The translations under genes were made by a program, and so were the position numbers. The notes under the pieces are model-generated. The model saw only the letters and a list, made by a program, of their open reading frames with translations. It ran no database searches and was not told where the DNA came from. Below, piece after piece: positions 6,332 through 12,774 of a DNA stretch of 16,058 bases (the stretch's first letter is position 1; each line of letters begins with the position of its first letter). The stretch covers positions 1 through 16,058 of the forward strand of contig JAGLML010000009.1 in NCBI GenBank assembly GCA_023140035.1, given 5' to 3'. This DNA comes from Thermoplasmatales archaeon. Its GTDB lineage: Archaea; Thermoplasmatota; E2; DHVEG-1.

Positions 6332-7690
6332 ATGAACAAAACAAAAATAATGTTAGATGAAAACGACATACCAAAAAAATGGTACAATATTCAGGCAGAT
6401 CTGAAAACTCCGTTGGATCCACCGTTGAATCCAAAAACAAAAAAACCAATAGGACCAGATGATCTGAATGCAATATTCCCAATGGGACTTATTAAACAGG
6501 AGGTTAGCAGGGAACGATACATACCAATACCTGAAGAAGTTAGAGAGATTTATCGTATATGGAGACCTACTCCTCTTTATAGGGCACGACGTTTAGAAAA
6601 AGCACTTAAAACACCTGCGAAGATTTACTACAAATGGGAAGGTGTAAGTCCTCCAGGAAGTCATAAGCCTAACTCTGCCGTAGCACAGGCCTATTATAAT
6701 ATGAAAGCAGGCATTGAACGAGTTGTAACTGAAACAGGAGCAGGACAATGGGGTTCTGCACTTGCTTTTGCAAGTCAAATATTTGATCTCAAATGCAGGG
6801 TATATATGGTTAAATGCAGTTATGAGCAAAAGCCATATAGAAGAGTACTCATAGAAAGCTGGGGAGCCGAAGTATTTCCAAGTCCAACAAAACTAACGAA
6901 AGTGGGAAGAGAAATGCTAAAAAAGGATCCCAATACATCGGGAAGTCTTGGAATATCAATTAGTGAAGCTGTAGAAGATGCGGCAACTCATGAAAATACA
7001 AACTATGCCCTCGGATCGGTTTTAAACCATGTAGTGTTGCATCAAACAATTATCGGTTTAGAACTAAAAAAACAGTTTGAGCTTATTGATAAATACCCAG
7101 ATATTATCGTTGGATGTGTTGGGGGAGGAAGCAATTTTTCCGGAGCTTGTTTTCCGTTTGTTAGAGATAAACTAATTGGAAAAAAACCAGATTTGAAGAT
7201 TGTTTCAGTTGAACCTCTTGCATGCCCAACACTCACAAAGGGAGAATATCGTTATGATTTCGGGGATAGCATTGGTCTTACGCCACTTCTCAAGATGCAT
7301 ACACTAGGCCATACTTTCGTTCCAGCTGCAATTCATGCTGGAGGTTTACGGTATCACGGTGATTCGCCTCTTCTCTCCAAATTAACAAAAGAGGGATATA
7401 TGGAAGCTGTTGCGTATTATCAAAATGAAGTCTTTGAGGCTGCAGAGTTATTCGCTAGAACTGAAGGATTTGTAGTTGCACCAGAAACCGCACATGCTGT
7501 AAAAGCAACAATAGATTTTGCAAAGATGTGTAAACGTAAAAACGAGAAAAAAGTAATTCTATTTGCAAACAGTGGACATGGACATTTTGATCTATCTGCA
7601 TACGATGCATACCATAACCACAAAATTCAAGACTATCAACATCCAAAAGAACACATTAAAAAAGCATTAACAGACATTCCAAAGGTATAG
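6332..7690 (+). CDS. trpB2: tryptophan synthase beta chain, TrpB2 type
   Basis: PLP-dependent enzyme that joins indole to a serine-derived aminoacrylate to give L-tryptophan. The 452 residues and the long N-terminal extension, starting with KKWYNIQADL and passing through RYIPIPEEVREIYRIWRPTPLYRARRLEKAL, mark the TrpB2 group, not TrpB1. The PLP lysine is Lys112 (GSHKPN), the catalytic acid is Glu134 (TETGAGQWG), and the phosphate-binding loop is GGGSN (264-268). The family's GEYRYDFGDSIGLTPLLKMHT-type region is also complete (split here: GEYRYDFGDS at about 305-314, then GLTPLLKMHT). No trpA or other trp gene is next to it, usual for TrpB2, which may work without TrpA; some crenarchaeal TrpB2 enzymes use O-phosphoserine. 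Leaderless start supported by boxA at 6302-6309. The two TRP-box-like sites upstream suggest repression by tryptophan. Its neighbours are a Trp-rich RAM protein and the PLP synthase genes. Confidence 0.93.
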   Translation: MNKTKIMLDENDIPKKWYNIQADLKTPLDPPLNPKTKKPIGPDDLNAIFPMGLIKQEVSRERYIPIPEEVREIYRIWRPTPLYRARRLEKALKTPAKIYYKWEGVSPPGSHKPNSAVAQAYYNMKAGIERVVTETGAGQWGSALAFASQIFDLKCRVYMVKCSYEQKPYRRVLIESWGAEVFPSPTKLTKVGREMLKKDPNTSGSLGISISEAVEDAATHENTNYALGSVLNHVVLHQTIIGLELKKQFELIDKYPDIIVGCVGGGSNFSGACFPFVRDKLIGKKPDLKIVSVEPLACPTLTKGEYRYDFGDSIGLTPLLKMHTLGHTFVPAAIHAGGLRYHGDSPLLSKLTKEGYMEAVAYYQNEVFEAAELFARTEGFVVAPETAHAVKATIDFAKMCKRKNEKKVILFANSGHGHFDLSAYDAYHNHKIQDYQHPKEHIKKALTDIPKV

Positions 7691-7746
7691 ATGAAAGAAT
7701 TAGCTCTCAATAAAAAATCAATAGTCATCATTCAATTAAAGACCAA

Positions 7747-7793
7747 AAAATATAAGTCCCACTAACAGATAAGTAATTTACTCAATAGGAGAG
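7747..7793 (+). promoter_or_regulatory. promoter and Shine-Dalgarno site of the Trp-rich protein gene
   Basis: AAAATATAAG (7747-7756) is boxA-like and would start transcription near 7778, giving a leader of about 23 nt. AGGAGAG at 7787-7793 is a good Shine-Dalgarno sequence 7 nt before the ATG at 7801. The gene can therefore be transcribed on its own as well as by read-through from trpB2, 110 nt upstream. Confidence 0.5.
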
Positions 7794-7800
7794 ATGGAGA

Positions 7801-8328
7801 ATGGATTGGAAAAATAGATCTGCCTATGTTTTTATAAAAACAGCAAAAGGGAAAGCTCACGATGTCTGGCAAAGGTTTCATAATTGGGAAAATATAATAG
7901 GCACATGGATTGTAACTGGAGAATATGATGTCATTGTCTGGTTTGACGCGCAAGATTGGGACACAGTACACAGATGTGTAGGCGAAATAAAAAATTGGGA
8001 TGACGTAGAATACACGAGTTCGCATCAGGTATATAGTGGATACAAAAATGATAACTGGTGGTGGGAAAAACCTGCTGGTTCTTGGGTGTTATTCAGAGAA
8101 AATAAATTAAATGAGACTCCCGACAAGATAAGAAGATGGAATTGGATGACAAGCGGTGCAAGTATCCCCGGCGACTGGGATTATATATCCTGGGTAGAAG
8201 GCAAAAACTGGGACGAAGTGTGGAAACATTTAGTTGAATTGAAAGCAGAGAATTGGCAAACTTCTCCTTGTGTACCAATTAAGTCATGGTGGAACCAAAG
8301 TTGGAAAGATAAATGGTGGTGGGAGTAA
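7801..8328 (+). CDS. tryptophan-rich tandem RAM-like (Lrp/AsnC ligand-binding) protein, no HTH
   Basis: This 175-residue protein contains 24 tryptophans (13.7%, against about 1% in ordinary proteins). It is built of two similar halves, about 5-89 and 91-175. Each half shows the alpha/beta pattern of an Lrp/AsnC RAM domain: hydrophobic strand, amphipathic helix, a GEYDVIVWF-type strand (GDWDYISWV in the second half), a D/N-W-D-x-V helix and a closing strand. Each half ends in a WWWE element (W86-88, W172-174). Half one aligns by eye along its length with the ordinary stand-alone RAM protein encoded at 10596-10363, but with Trp replacing Val, Pro, His, Ile or Phe. No DNA-binding domain, signal peptide or membrane helix is seen. 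RAM domains bind amino acids and oligomerise, so a small-molecule sensor is plausible, and the place just after trpB2 suggests tryptophan or indole. Function is unknown. The last Trp codon and the stop lie in a terminator hairpin. Confidence 0.85.
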   Translation: MDWKNRSAYVFIKTAKGKAHDVWQRFHNWENIIGTWIVTGEYDVIVWFDAQDWDTVHRCVGEIKNWDDVEYTSSHQVYSGYKNDNWWWEKPAGSWVLFRENKLNETPDKIRRWNWMTSGASIPGDWDYISWVEGKNWDEVWKHLVELKAENWQTSPCVPIKSWWNQSWKDKWWWE

Positions 8329-8348
8329 AACCCACTTTTTCTTTTTTT
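8319..8348 (+). terminator. hairpin plus T-tract overlapping the end of the Trp-rich gene
   Basis: GTGGG (8319-8323) pairs with CCCAC (8331-8335) around a 7-nt loop, followed directly by T5-C-T7. The left arm is formed by coding bases: the last two Trp codons contribute to it, and the TAA stop (8326-8328) lies in the loop. Either a simple terminator or, more speculatively, a structure sensitive to ribosomes on the Trp codons. Confidence 0.6.
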
Positions 8349-8372
8349 AATATTTAAGTTCTTAAACCAATA

Positions 8373-8385
8373 ACTTTATGTACAA
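8373..8385 (+). promoter_or_regulatory. pdxS promoter region with a third ATGTACAA site
   Basis: ATGTACAA at 8378-8385 is identical to the two copies before trpB2. It overlaps a boxA-like CTTTATGTA (8374-8382); transcription from that element would start near 8402, giving a leader of about 50 nt that contains the AGGGGAG Shine-Dalgarno sequence (8438-8444). An alternative boxA, TTAATATTTAAG around 8347-8358, would place the site at the transcription start. Either position would suit a repressor. TGTACA alone is expected a few times by chance in this AT-rich window, so this single site is weaker than the trpB2 pair. Confidence 0.4.
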
Positions 8386-8453
8386 CCACAGTTCTTAATA
8401 AAGGGTATTTGGTTATCCTTCTCTGATCTTTATCTTTAGGGGAGTAGAAAATT

Positions 8454-9455
8454 ATGAAAGAGTTAGATATTACAAAATTAAGACATGGCACAGCTTTAGT
8501 CAAAAAGGGATTTGCAAAGATGCAGAAAGGTGGCGTCATAATGGACGTTATCAATGCAGAGCAGGCACGAATTGCTGAAGAAAGCGGAGCAGTTGCAGTA
8601 ATGGCATTAGAGCGAGTTCCGGCTGATATTCGTACACATGGCGGCGTAGCGAGAATGGCAGATCCTAAAATCATCCAGGATATAATGCAGACGGTGAGTA
8701 TCCCGGTTATGGCAAAGGTAAGAATTGGACATTTTGTTGAATCGCAAGCTTTAGAATCACTTGGCGTAGACATGATTGACGAATCGGAGGTACTTACACC
8801 TGCAGATCCTTTTTATCATGTAGATAAACGTAAGTTTACCATACCGTTTGTTTGTGGATGTAGAAATCTTGGCGAAGCAGTTCGGAGGATATGGGAAGGA
8901 GCTGCTATGATTCGTACAAAAGGTGAAGCGGGAACTGGAAATATCGTTGAAGCTATACGACATCAAAGAATGGTTACAAGTATGATAAGCAAGTTAAAGG
9001 AAATGGACAAAACAGGTTTACAAAAACTTGCAGAAGAGTATTCACAAAGCTATGTCAACTCAATAAAAACACTCACCAATCAAAAAATAGTAGATAAAAC
9101 CGTTGTTTTTGAAGAATATATATACAGTGATGTAAAAAAAGGGATTTTTGATATTTTAAAAGAAATCAAAGAAATTCAGCGTCTTCCAGTTGTAAATTTT
9201 GCTGCAGGTGGGATCGCAACTCCAGCAGATGCAGCTATAATGATGCAGCTAGGTAGTGACGGTGTGTTTGTAGGATCTGGGATCTTTAAATCAGATAATC
9301 CAGAAAAAAGAGCGAAGGCAATTGTCGAGGCAGTAGCACACTATGACGAACCTGATGTTATCGCAGAGGTTAGTAAAGATCTCGGGGATGCGATGGTAGG
9401 CATTGAGATAGAAAACATACCGAAAGAACAACTATTGCAAGAAAGAGGCTGGTAG
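8454..9455 (+). CDS. pdxS: pyridoxal 5'-phosphate synthase lyase subunit PdxS
   Basis: Synthase subunit of the DXP-independent PLP pathway; it builds PLP from ribose 5-phosphate, glyceraldehyde 3-phosphate and ammonia delivered by PdxT, as a 12-mer core in the cytosol. Catalytic residues are in place: Asp31 (MDVINAEQARIAEESGAVAV region), Lys88 (PVMAKVRIGHF) and Lys156 (IRTKGEAGTGNIVEA), followed by NFAAGGIATPADAA and the C-terminal LQERGW. At 333 residues it is about 39 longer than bacterial PdxS. The extra lies between about 181 and 230 (from KLKEMDKTGLQKL to the run before LPVVNFAAGG), a charged, helical-looking insertion like that of methanogen PdxS. The start is fixed by AGGGGAG 9 nt upstream. 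pdxT follows at once. PLP is the cofactor of the TrpB2 enzyme encoded upstream. Confidence 0.95.
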   Translation: MKELDITKLRHGTALVKKGFAKMQKGGVIMDVINAEQARIAEESGAVAVMALERVPADIRTHGGVARMADPKIIQDIMQTVSIPVMAKVRIGHFVESQALESLGVDMIDESEVLTPADPFYHVDKRKFTIPFVCGCRNLGEAVRRIWEGAAMIRTKGEAGTGNIVEAIRHQRMVTSMISKLKEMDKTGLQKLAEEYSQSYVNSIKTLTNQKIVDKTVVFEEYIYSDVKKGIFDILKEIKEIQRLPVVNFAAGGIATPADAAIMMQLGSDGVFVGSGIFKSDNPEKRAKAIVEAVAHYDEPDVIAEVSKDLGDAMVGIEIENIPKEQLLQERGW

Positions 9456-9457
9456 AA

Positions 9458-10051
9458 ATAGTCTCCATCGGAGTTTTATCTGTTCAAGGAGCAGTATCTG
9501 AGCATATAGATTCGATCCGTCGTGTTTTTAAAAAAACAAATACCCATGGAAATGCTAAGCTTGTTAGACAAAAAAAAGACATAGATGGAATAGACGCTCT
9601 GGTTATACCTGGAGGAGAAAGTACAACTATTTCTAGAATTCTATTCAAATCAGGTGTGTACGACACTATCCTTCAAAGATTACGACAAGATACCCTTCAC
9701 ATAATGGGCACCTGTGCAGGCTGTGTATTGCTTGCTAAAGAAATTGTTGGAAAAAAGGATGATGTAAAACTATTACATGCAATGGACATGCAAGTTGAAA
9801 GAAATGCATTCGGAAGACAAAAAGAATCATTTGAAAAAAGTGTTGGAATCAAGGGATTCTCTGAACCATATAATGCTGTTTTTATACGTGCACCAATCAT
9901 CAAAAAGGTCTGGGGAAAATGTGAAATACTTGCAAAAATAGATAAAAAAATAATTGCAGCCAGGCAAGATAAATTCCTGGCCTTATCCTTTCATCCTGAA
10001 CTTACAAATGATCTCAGGATTCATGAATATTTTTTAGAGATGATTATCTAG
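9458..10051 (+). CDS. pdxT: pyridoxal 5'-phosphate synthase glutaminase subunit PdxT, non-canonical start
   Basis: Glutamine amidotransferase that releases ammonia for PdxS. Read from 9458 the protein is 197 residues, the normal length, and begins with the conserved SIGVLSVQGAVSEHI block. Next come VIPGGESTTISR (49-60), the nucleophile Cys86 in GTCAGCVLL, and SFHPELT with His179 and Glu181 completing the triad. No ATG, GTG or TTG exists in this frame between the upstream in-frame stop (TGA at 9404) and 9656. Starting at the GTG at 9656 would remove the first 66 residues, including the oxyanion-region PGGES motif, leaving a broken enzyme. The best candidate is ATA at 9458: it gives MVSIGV, as in family members, and has GAGG (9445-9448) 9 nt upstream, inside the end of pdxS. 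CTG at 9449 or ATT at 9434 are alternatives. Its stop overlaps the stop of the convergent membrane-protein gene (CTAG). Confidence 0.82.
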   Translation: MVSIGVLSVQGAVSEHIDSIRRVFKKTNTHGNAKLVRQKKDIDGIDALVIPGGESTTISRILFKSGVYDTILQRLRQDTLHIMGTCAGCVLLAKEIVGKKDDVKLLHAMDMQVERNAFGRQKESFEKSVGIKGFSEPYNAVFIRAPIIKKVWGKCEILAKIDKKIIAARQDKFLALSFHPELTNDLRIHEYFLEMII

Positions 10052-10347
10052 GCTTTCATTATTGCAAGTAGGAAGATTCCAAGAGCGATTAATGCGCCTA
10101 TCACAGCACCGACAACTGCCACGATACCGTTCACAACATATCCTGAAAATGATAGTGGTGCAGTGCCCATAAAGCCTAAAATTCCAGCAAACCAAAGGAA
10201 TAAGACTCCAACAATCAACCCGATTATTATTAAAACTGCTCCAACTGCTCTGCTTTTACCAGATCCAAAATAGGCAGTGAATATACCTGCGATTATGCTT
10301 GCAATTGCGAACACCAGCATCAACATGCTCAAAAAATAGTTCAACAT
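10048..10347 (-). CDS. small three-helix membrane protein, unknown function
   Basis: A 99-residue hydrophobic protein with three predicted helices (about 5-27, 34-55, 71-96) separated by short loops. There is a basic GSGKSRA loop between helices 1 and 2 and a Gly/Ala/Val-rich last helix. No cysteine, no charged residue within helices and no recognisable family motif. The start is well supported by GGGAGGTG (minus strand, about 10355-10363) at proper spacing. That Shine-Dalgarno sequence touches the stop codon of the RAM gene just upstream, 15 nt away, so the two genes form a translationally linked pair. Its own stop overlaps the pdxT stop on the opposite strand. A link with the RAM protein is suggested only by this operon. 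Confidence 0.7.
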   Translation of the reverse strand: MLNYFLSMLMLVFAIASIIAGIFTAYFGSGKSRAVGAVLIIIGLIVGVLFLWFAGILGFMGTAPLSFSGYVVNGIVAVVGAVIGALIALGIFLLAIMKA

Positions 10348-10362
10348 TCTTTTTTCACCTCC

Positions 10363-10596
10363 CTAAAATTTTGTCCCTGTTAAGGTTTTTGTATCAATCA
10401 CACCATCGATTGATCTGATTTTGTTTACTACAACAACTCCCAGGTTTTCGAAATCGTCGGCTTCGATTTTTGCTATAAGATCGTATTCTCCAAACAAGGG
10501 ATGGAGTTCGATAATCTCTGGTACTTTAGAAAGTTTGTTATATACATCATGCTCACGTGCGGGTGCAGCACTTATCAGTACGAAACCTATTGCCAT
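10363..10596 (-). CDS. stand-alone RAM domain protein (Lrp/AsnC ligand-binding, no HTH)
   Basis: A 77-residue protein consisting of one RAM (ACT-like) domain: FVLISAAPAREHDVYNKLSK, then IIELHPLFGEYDLIAKIEAD with the characteristic GEYDL turn, then FENLGVVVVNKIRSIDGVIDT. Lrp/AsnC regulators carry this domain after an HTH; the free-standing form binds amino acids or modulates partner regulators and forms dimers or decamers. There is no DNA-binding part. boxA-like CTTATATTT (minus strand, 10633-10641) and GAGAGGT (about 10608-10614) precede the ATG at 10596. It heads a two-gene unit with the membrane protein above. It is a useful 'normal' comparator for the Trp-rich tandem RAM protein at 7801-8328. 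Confidence 0.85.
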   Translation of the reverse strand: MAIGFVLISAAPAREHDVYNKLSKVPEIIELHPLFGEYDLIAKIEADDFENLGVVVVNKIRSIDGVIDTKTLTGTKF

Positions 10597-10759
10597 AAAT
10601 TACATACCTCTCTCACCCCTTATATCGTTATGAAATATAAGCCTTTTGTTATTTGTCATTAATAATACTCCTTACGAAACCTATTTTTTGTTCTGTAAAG
10701 CTAAATACAAAACGTGTTTTAGGTATTTAGGGACGCAATTTTTGAGTTTAGGATGTATT

Positions 10760-10794
10760 TTTATATACTTATCATAAATAGAGAACATATATAG
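10760..10794 (+). promoter_or_regulatory. two boxA-like elements before the TSUP permease gene
   Basis: A perfect TTTATATA at 10760-10767 and a second CATATATAG at 10786-10794. The second is centred 29 nt before the GTG start at 10819, the leaderless distance. The first would give a leader of about 29 nt, but no Shine-Dalgarno sequence is visible in it. Both may be used. Confidence 0.5.
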
Positions 10795-10818
10795 CTAGAA
10801 AACACGTTACCGACCCAT

Positions 10819-11607
10819 GTGATCGATGACTACGCAATAACCATTATCCTCATTATTTCCGGTTTCGGAAGTGGCATATCTGTTGGTACAGCTTCGGGCA
10901 CTTCAGGATCATTTCTGATCCCCAGTTTAACAATTTTTATTGGATATTCTATTCATCAGGCGATTGGTACAAGTCTCTTAGTTGATTGTATTATCGGCGG
11001 TGTTGCTGGATTGATATTTCTTAAAAATGGCAATGTCGATATGCGACCAGCATTTCTGCTTGCTGTTACCGGTGTTATCGGTGCAATTCTCGGTAGTAGA
11101 TTCACGTCGGGTGCTTCTCCATTAGGACTTGGTGTTTTTATCGGTCTTTTTTTAATCATTATTGGTGCGAATTTTATTATGACTGGTGTTCAAAGAAACG
11201 TTGACTTTGTCAAAGAAAGGATTAATTTAAAACTTTTTAAAGATAATAGGACTCTTTCATTCGTTATTTTTGGATTCATTATTGGTCTTGCAAGTGGTTT
11301 TTCAGGTATCGGTGGTGGGGGTATGGTTGCACTTTTTCTTATTTTTATCTTGGGCTATGATATTCATACAGCAATTGGTACTTCGCTTATTATAATGTTT
11401 TTTATCGCAGGATCTGGAACTATTGGGCATTTCTTAAACAACGAGGTAATTGTTAGTGCTGCATTGATAGCTGGCTGTGCAGCTGTTGTAGGGGCCATAT
11501 CTGGATCTCTAGTTGCCAATAAAGTTGACGAAAATAAACTCGGGAGGTTAATTGGTGTTATCTTTCTTGTATTGGGAATAGCCTTACTCCTCAACATATT
11601 CTTCTAA
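10819..11607 (+). CDS. TSUP family permease (TauE/SafE-like)
   Basis: A 262-residue integral membrane protein of about eight helices, the usual TSUP size. The family's internal duplication is plain: GYSIHQAIGTSL at 42-53 is repeated as GYDIHTAIGTSL at 179-190. Each copy is preceded by a Gly-rich entry helix (GFGSGISVGTASGTSGS; GLASGFSGIGGGGMV). TSUP members move small organic or inorganic anions such as sulfite, sulfonates or sulfoacetate across the cytoplasmic membrane; the substrate here is not predictable. The start is GTG at 10819, two bases into an out-of-frame ATGTGA, with a boxA 29 nt upstream and no Shine-Dalgarno sequence. It is a single gene, convergent with the DUF4430 fusion gene downstream. 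Confidence 0.85.
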   Translation: MIDDYAITIILIISGFGSGISVGTASGTSGSFLIPSLTIFIGYSIHQAIGTSLLVDCIIGGVAGLIFLKNGNVDMRPAFLLAVTGVIGAILGSRFTSGASPLGLGVFIGLFLIIIGANFIMTGVQRNVDFVKERINLKLFKDNRTLSFVIFGFIIGLASGFSGIGGGGMVALFLIFILGYDIHTAIGTSLIIMFFIAGSGTIGHFLNNEVIVSAALIAGCAAVVGAISGSLVANKVDENKLGRLIGVIFLVLGIALLLNIFF

Positions 11608-11662
11608 AACGGTAATTCCAAATGTGAAAATATTCGAATGTTTTCGGATTTAAGGGTTTGTG

Positions 11663-11697
11663 AAAAAAAGGTGAGTTTTACCTGTTTTAAACAGGTA
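11663..11697 (-). terminator. palindrome plus T-tract ending the hflX-DUF4430 operon
   Basis: TACCTGTTT-T-AAACAGGTA (11679-11697) is a perfect inverted repeat with 9-bp arms. As RNA it would form a 7-bp stem with a 5-nt loop. On the minus strand it is followed by AAAACTCACC and then T7 (11663-11669). The repeat includes the stop codon of the minus-strand gene. Confidence 0.55.
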
Positions 11698-12715
11698 TCA
11701 CATCAAATCTCCACTCAATATAATCTCCGTTAGAAACCGTGTATTTGTCAGCACCAATCATTGGAATATCTTCATTTACGTAATATTGCCAGTATTTTCC
11801 ATCCTCACCGTTTACATCACCATTAATTGAATCGATTAATATAGAGTCGAATTGTTCGTAATATGTATATTCAAATGAAACTCCGTTTCTCTTGGAAAAT
11901 GTTTCTAAAATGGAGAACGCGGTATCGCCATCATATGCAATGAGATTGTCCTCAAGTGTCCATCCGTCCCCTAGCACCACCATTTTTACGCTTGTTTCAT
12001 CTGATTTTTCAAGCCAAACTTCACTTTTTTCTGGGACTTGCATAGCAGTGCCTGTAAAAGACAATGCAATCAAACAAAGTGCTAAAACAGCAACTGGGAT
12101 CTTATGTATATTTTTAATCTTGATTGGTAGTTCAATGCTAGTTTTTTCGGAAACATATGCGAGAATTGGAAGAGCGACTAAAACAAATGTTACTACGCCA
12201 GAGATCATGTGATATATCATAAATGGAATTCCTGCAGTGAAAACAGCAGCTAAAGAGTTTACATTATGTGGATATAATAGATACCACCATCCAATATTGG
12301 TCCATACGTCATATATTAATACAAATCCGATTCCAAGTCCTGCAGCAATTCCCACATTTTTTAATCTAAATCCCCCAAGGCTTTTTTTGAGTCTATCTCT
12401 GTTAAAAACAATTATTAGAGCTATTATCGTAAATCCAGAATAGGTAAACAACATTATTCTATTCATTTGACTTCCTATAAAGATAGGATTTCCAATTAGT
12501 AAATCACTAAAAATCATACTTAGCAGGGGTACAAAAATAGCTATTGTTGGCTTTAAAAACATGATCGCTAAAAATGTTACTACCATTATTACTTCAAAAT
12601 TTGGAAAGGGTTGTACCCCCAAACCAAATAGCACATATCTGCCAAGTGTTCCAATTATTATTAACCCTATCATCAATATAATTTGACGTAGATCAGACAA
12701 TCTTTCTATTTTCAT
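11687..12715 (-). CDS. ECF-S-like membrane protein (DUF6580-like) fused to a DUF4430 domain
   Basis: A 342-residue protein in two parts. Residues 1-190 hold about six hydrophobic helices with the pattern of ECF-type substrate-binding (S) components and the DUF6580 membrane family, e.g. LGRYVLFGLGVQPFPNFEV (24-42) and IFVPLLSMIFSDLLIG (60-75). A further helix (about 205-222) then leads to an outside C-terminal domain (about 228-342) resembling DUF4430, which shares its fold with the C-terminal domain of transcobalamin/intrinsic factor: AFSILETFSKRNGVSFEY, SINGD, GKYWQYYVNED, and NGDYIEWRF. By family knowledge this suggests vitamin or other small-molecule uptake. Position 12715 is chosen over the upstream in-frame ATG at 12805, which would overlap hflX, because GGGAGG lies just before MKIERL. 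It follows hflX by 59 nt. No ATPase or EcfT gene is in the window. Confidence 0.7.
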   Translation of the reverse strand: MKIERLSDLRQIILMIGLIIIGTLGRYVLFGLGVQPFPNFEVIMVVTFLAIMFLKPTIAIFVPLLSMIFSDLLIGNPIFIGSQMNRIMLFTYSGFTIIALIIVFNRDRLKKSLGGFRLKNVGIAAGLGIGFVLIYDVWTNIGWWYLLYPHNVNSLAAVFTAGIPFMIYHMISGVVTFVLVALPILAYVSEKTSIELPIKIKNIHKIPVAVLALCLIALSFTGTAMQVPEKSEVWLEKSDETSVKMVVLGDGWTLEDNLIAYDGDTAFSILETFSKRNGVSFEYTYYEQFDSILIDSINGDVNGEDGKYWQYYVNEDIPMIGADKYTVSNGDYIEWRFDVIPV

Positions 12716-12774
12716 AAATGGCCTCCCTTTTTTTGTTGGAATAAATATTGGCGTATAAATGTTTTGTTTTTTTA

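Noticed and set aside
7420..7646. Two minus-strand frames of 63-67 codons
   Set aside because: They lie inside trpB2 in other frames and show no motif, promoter or ribosome-binding site.
8354..8773. 139-codon minus-strand frame over the pdxS start
   Set aside because: Antisense to the conserved PdxS N-terminus; no family resemblance or initiation signal.
9420..9460. PdxS-PdxT fusion by programmed -1 frameshift
   Set aside because: No clear slippery heptamer is seen in the overlap, PdxS ends at its normal LQERGW terminus, and an ATA start with GAGG upstream is simpler. Kept only as an alternative.
9958..9982. Inverted repeat GCCAGG / CCTGGC
   Set aside because: Lies inside the conserved pdxT coding sequence with an 11-nt spacer and no T-tract; likely chance.
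9656..10051. pdxT as a short 131-residue gene starting at the GTG at 9656
   Set aside because: The frame upstream encodes a perfect PdxT N-terminus (GVLSVQGAVSEHI and PGGES), so the GTG is internal.
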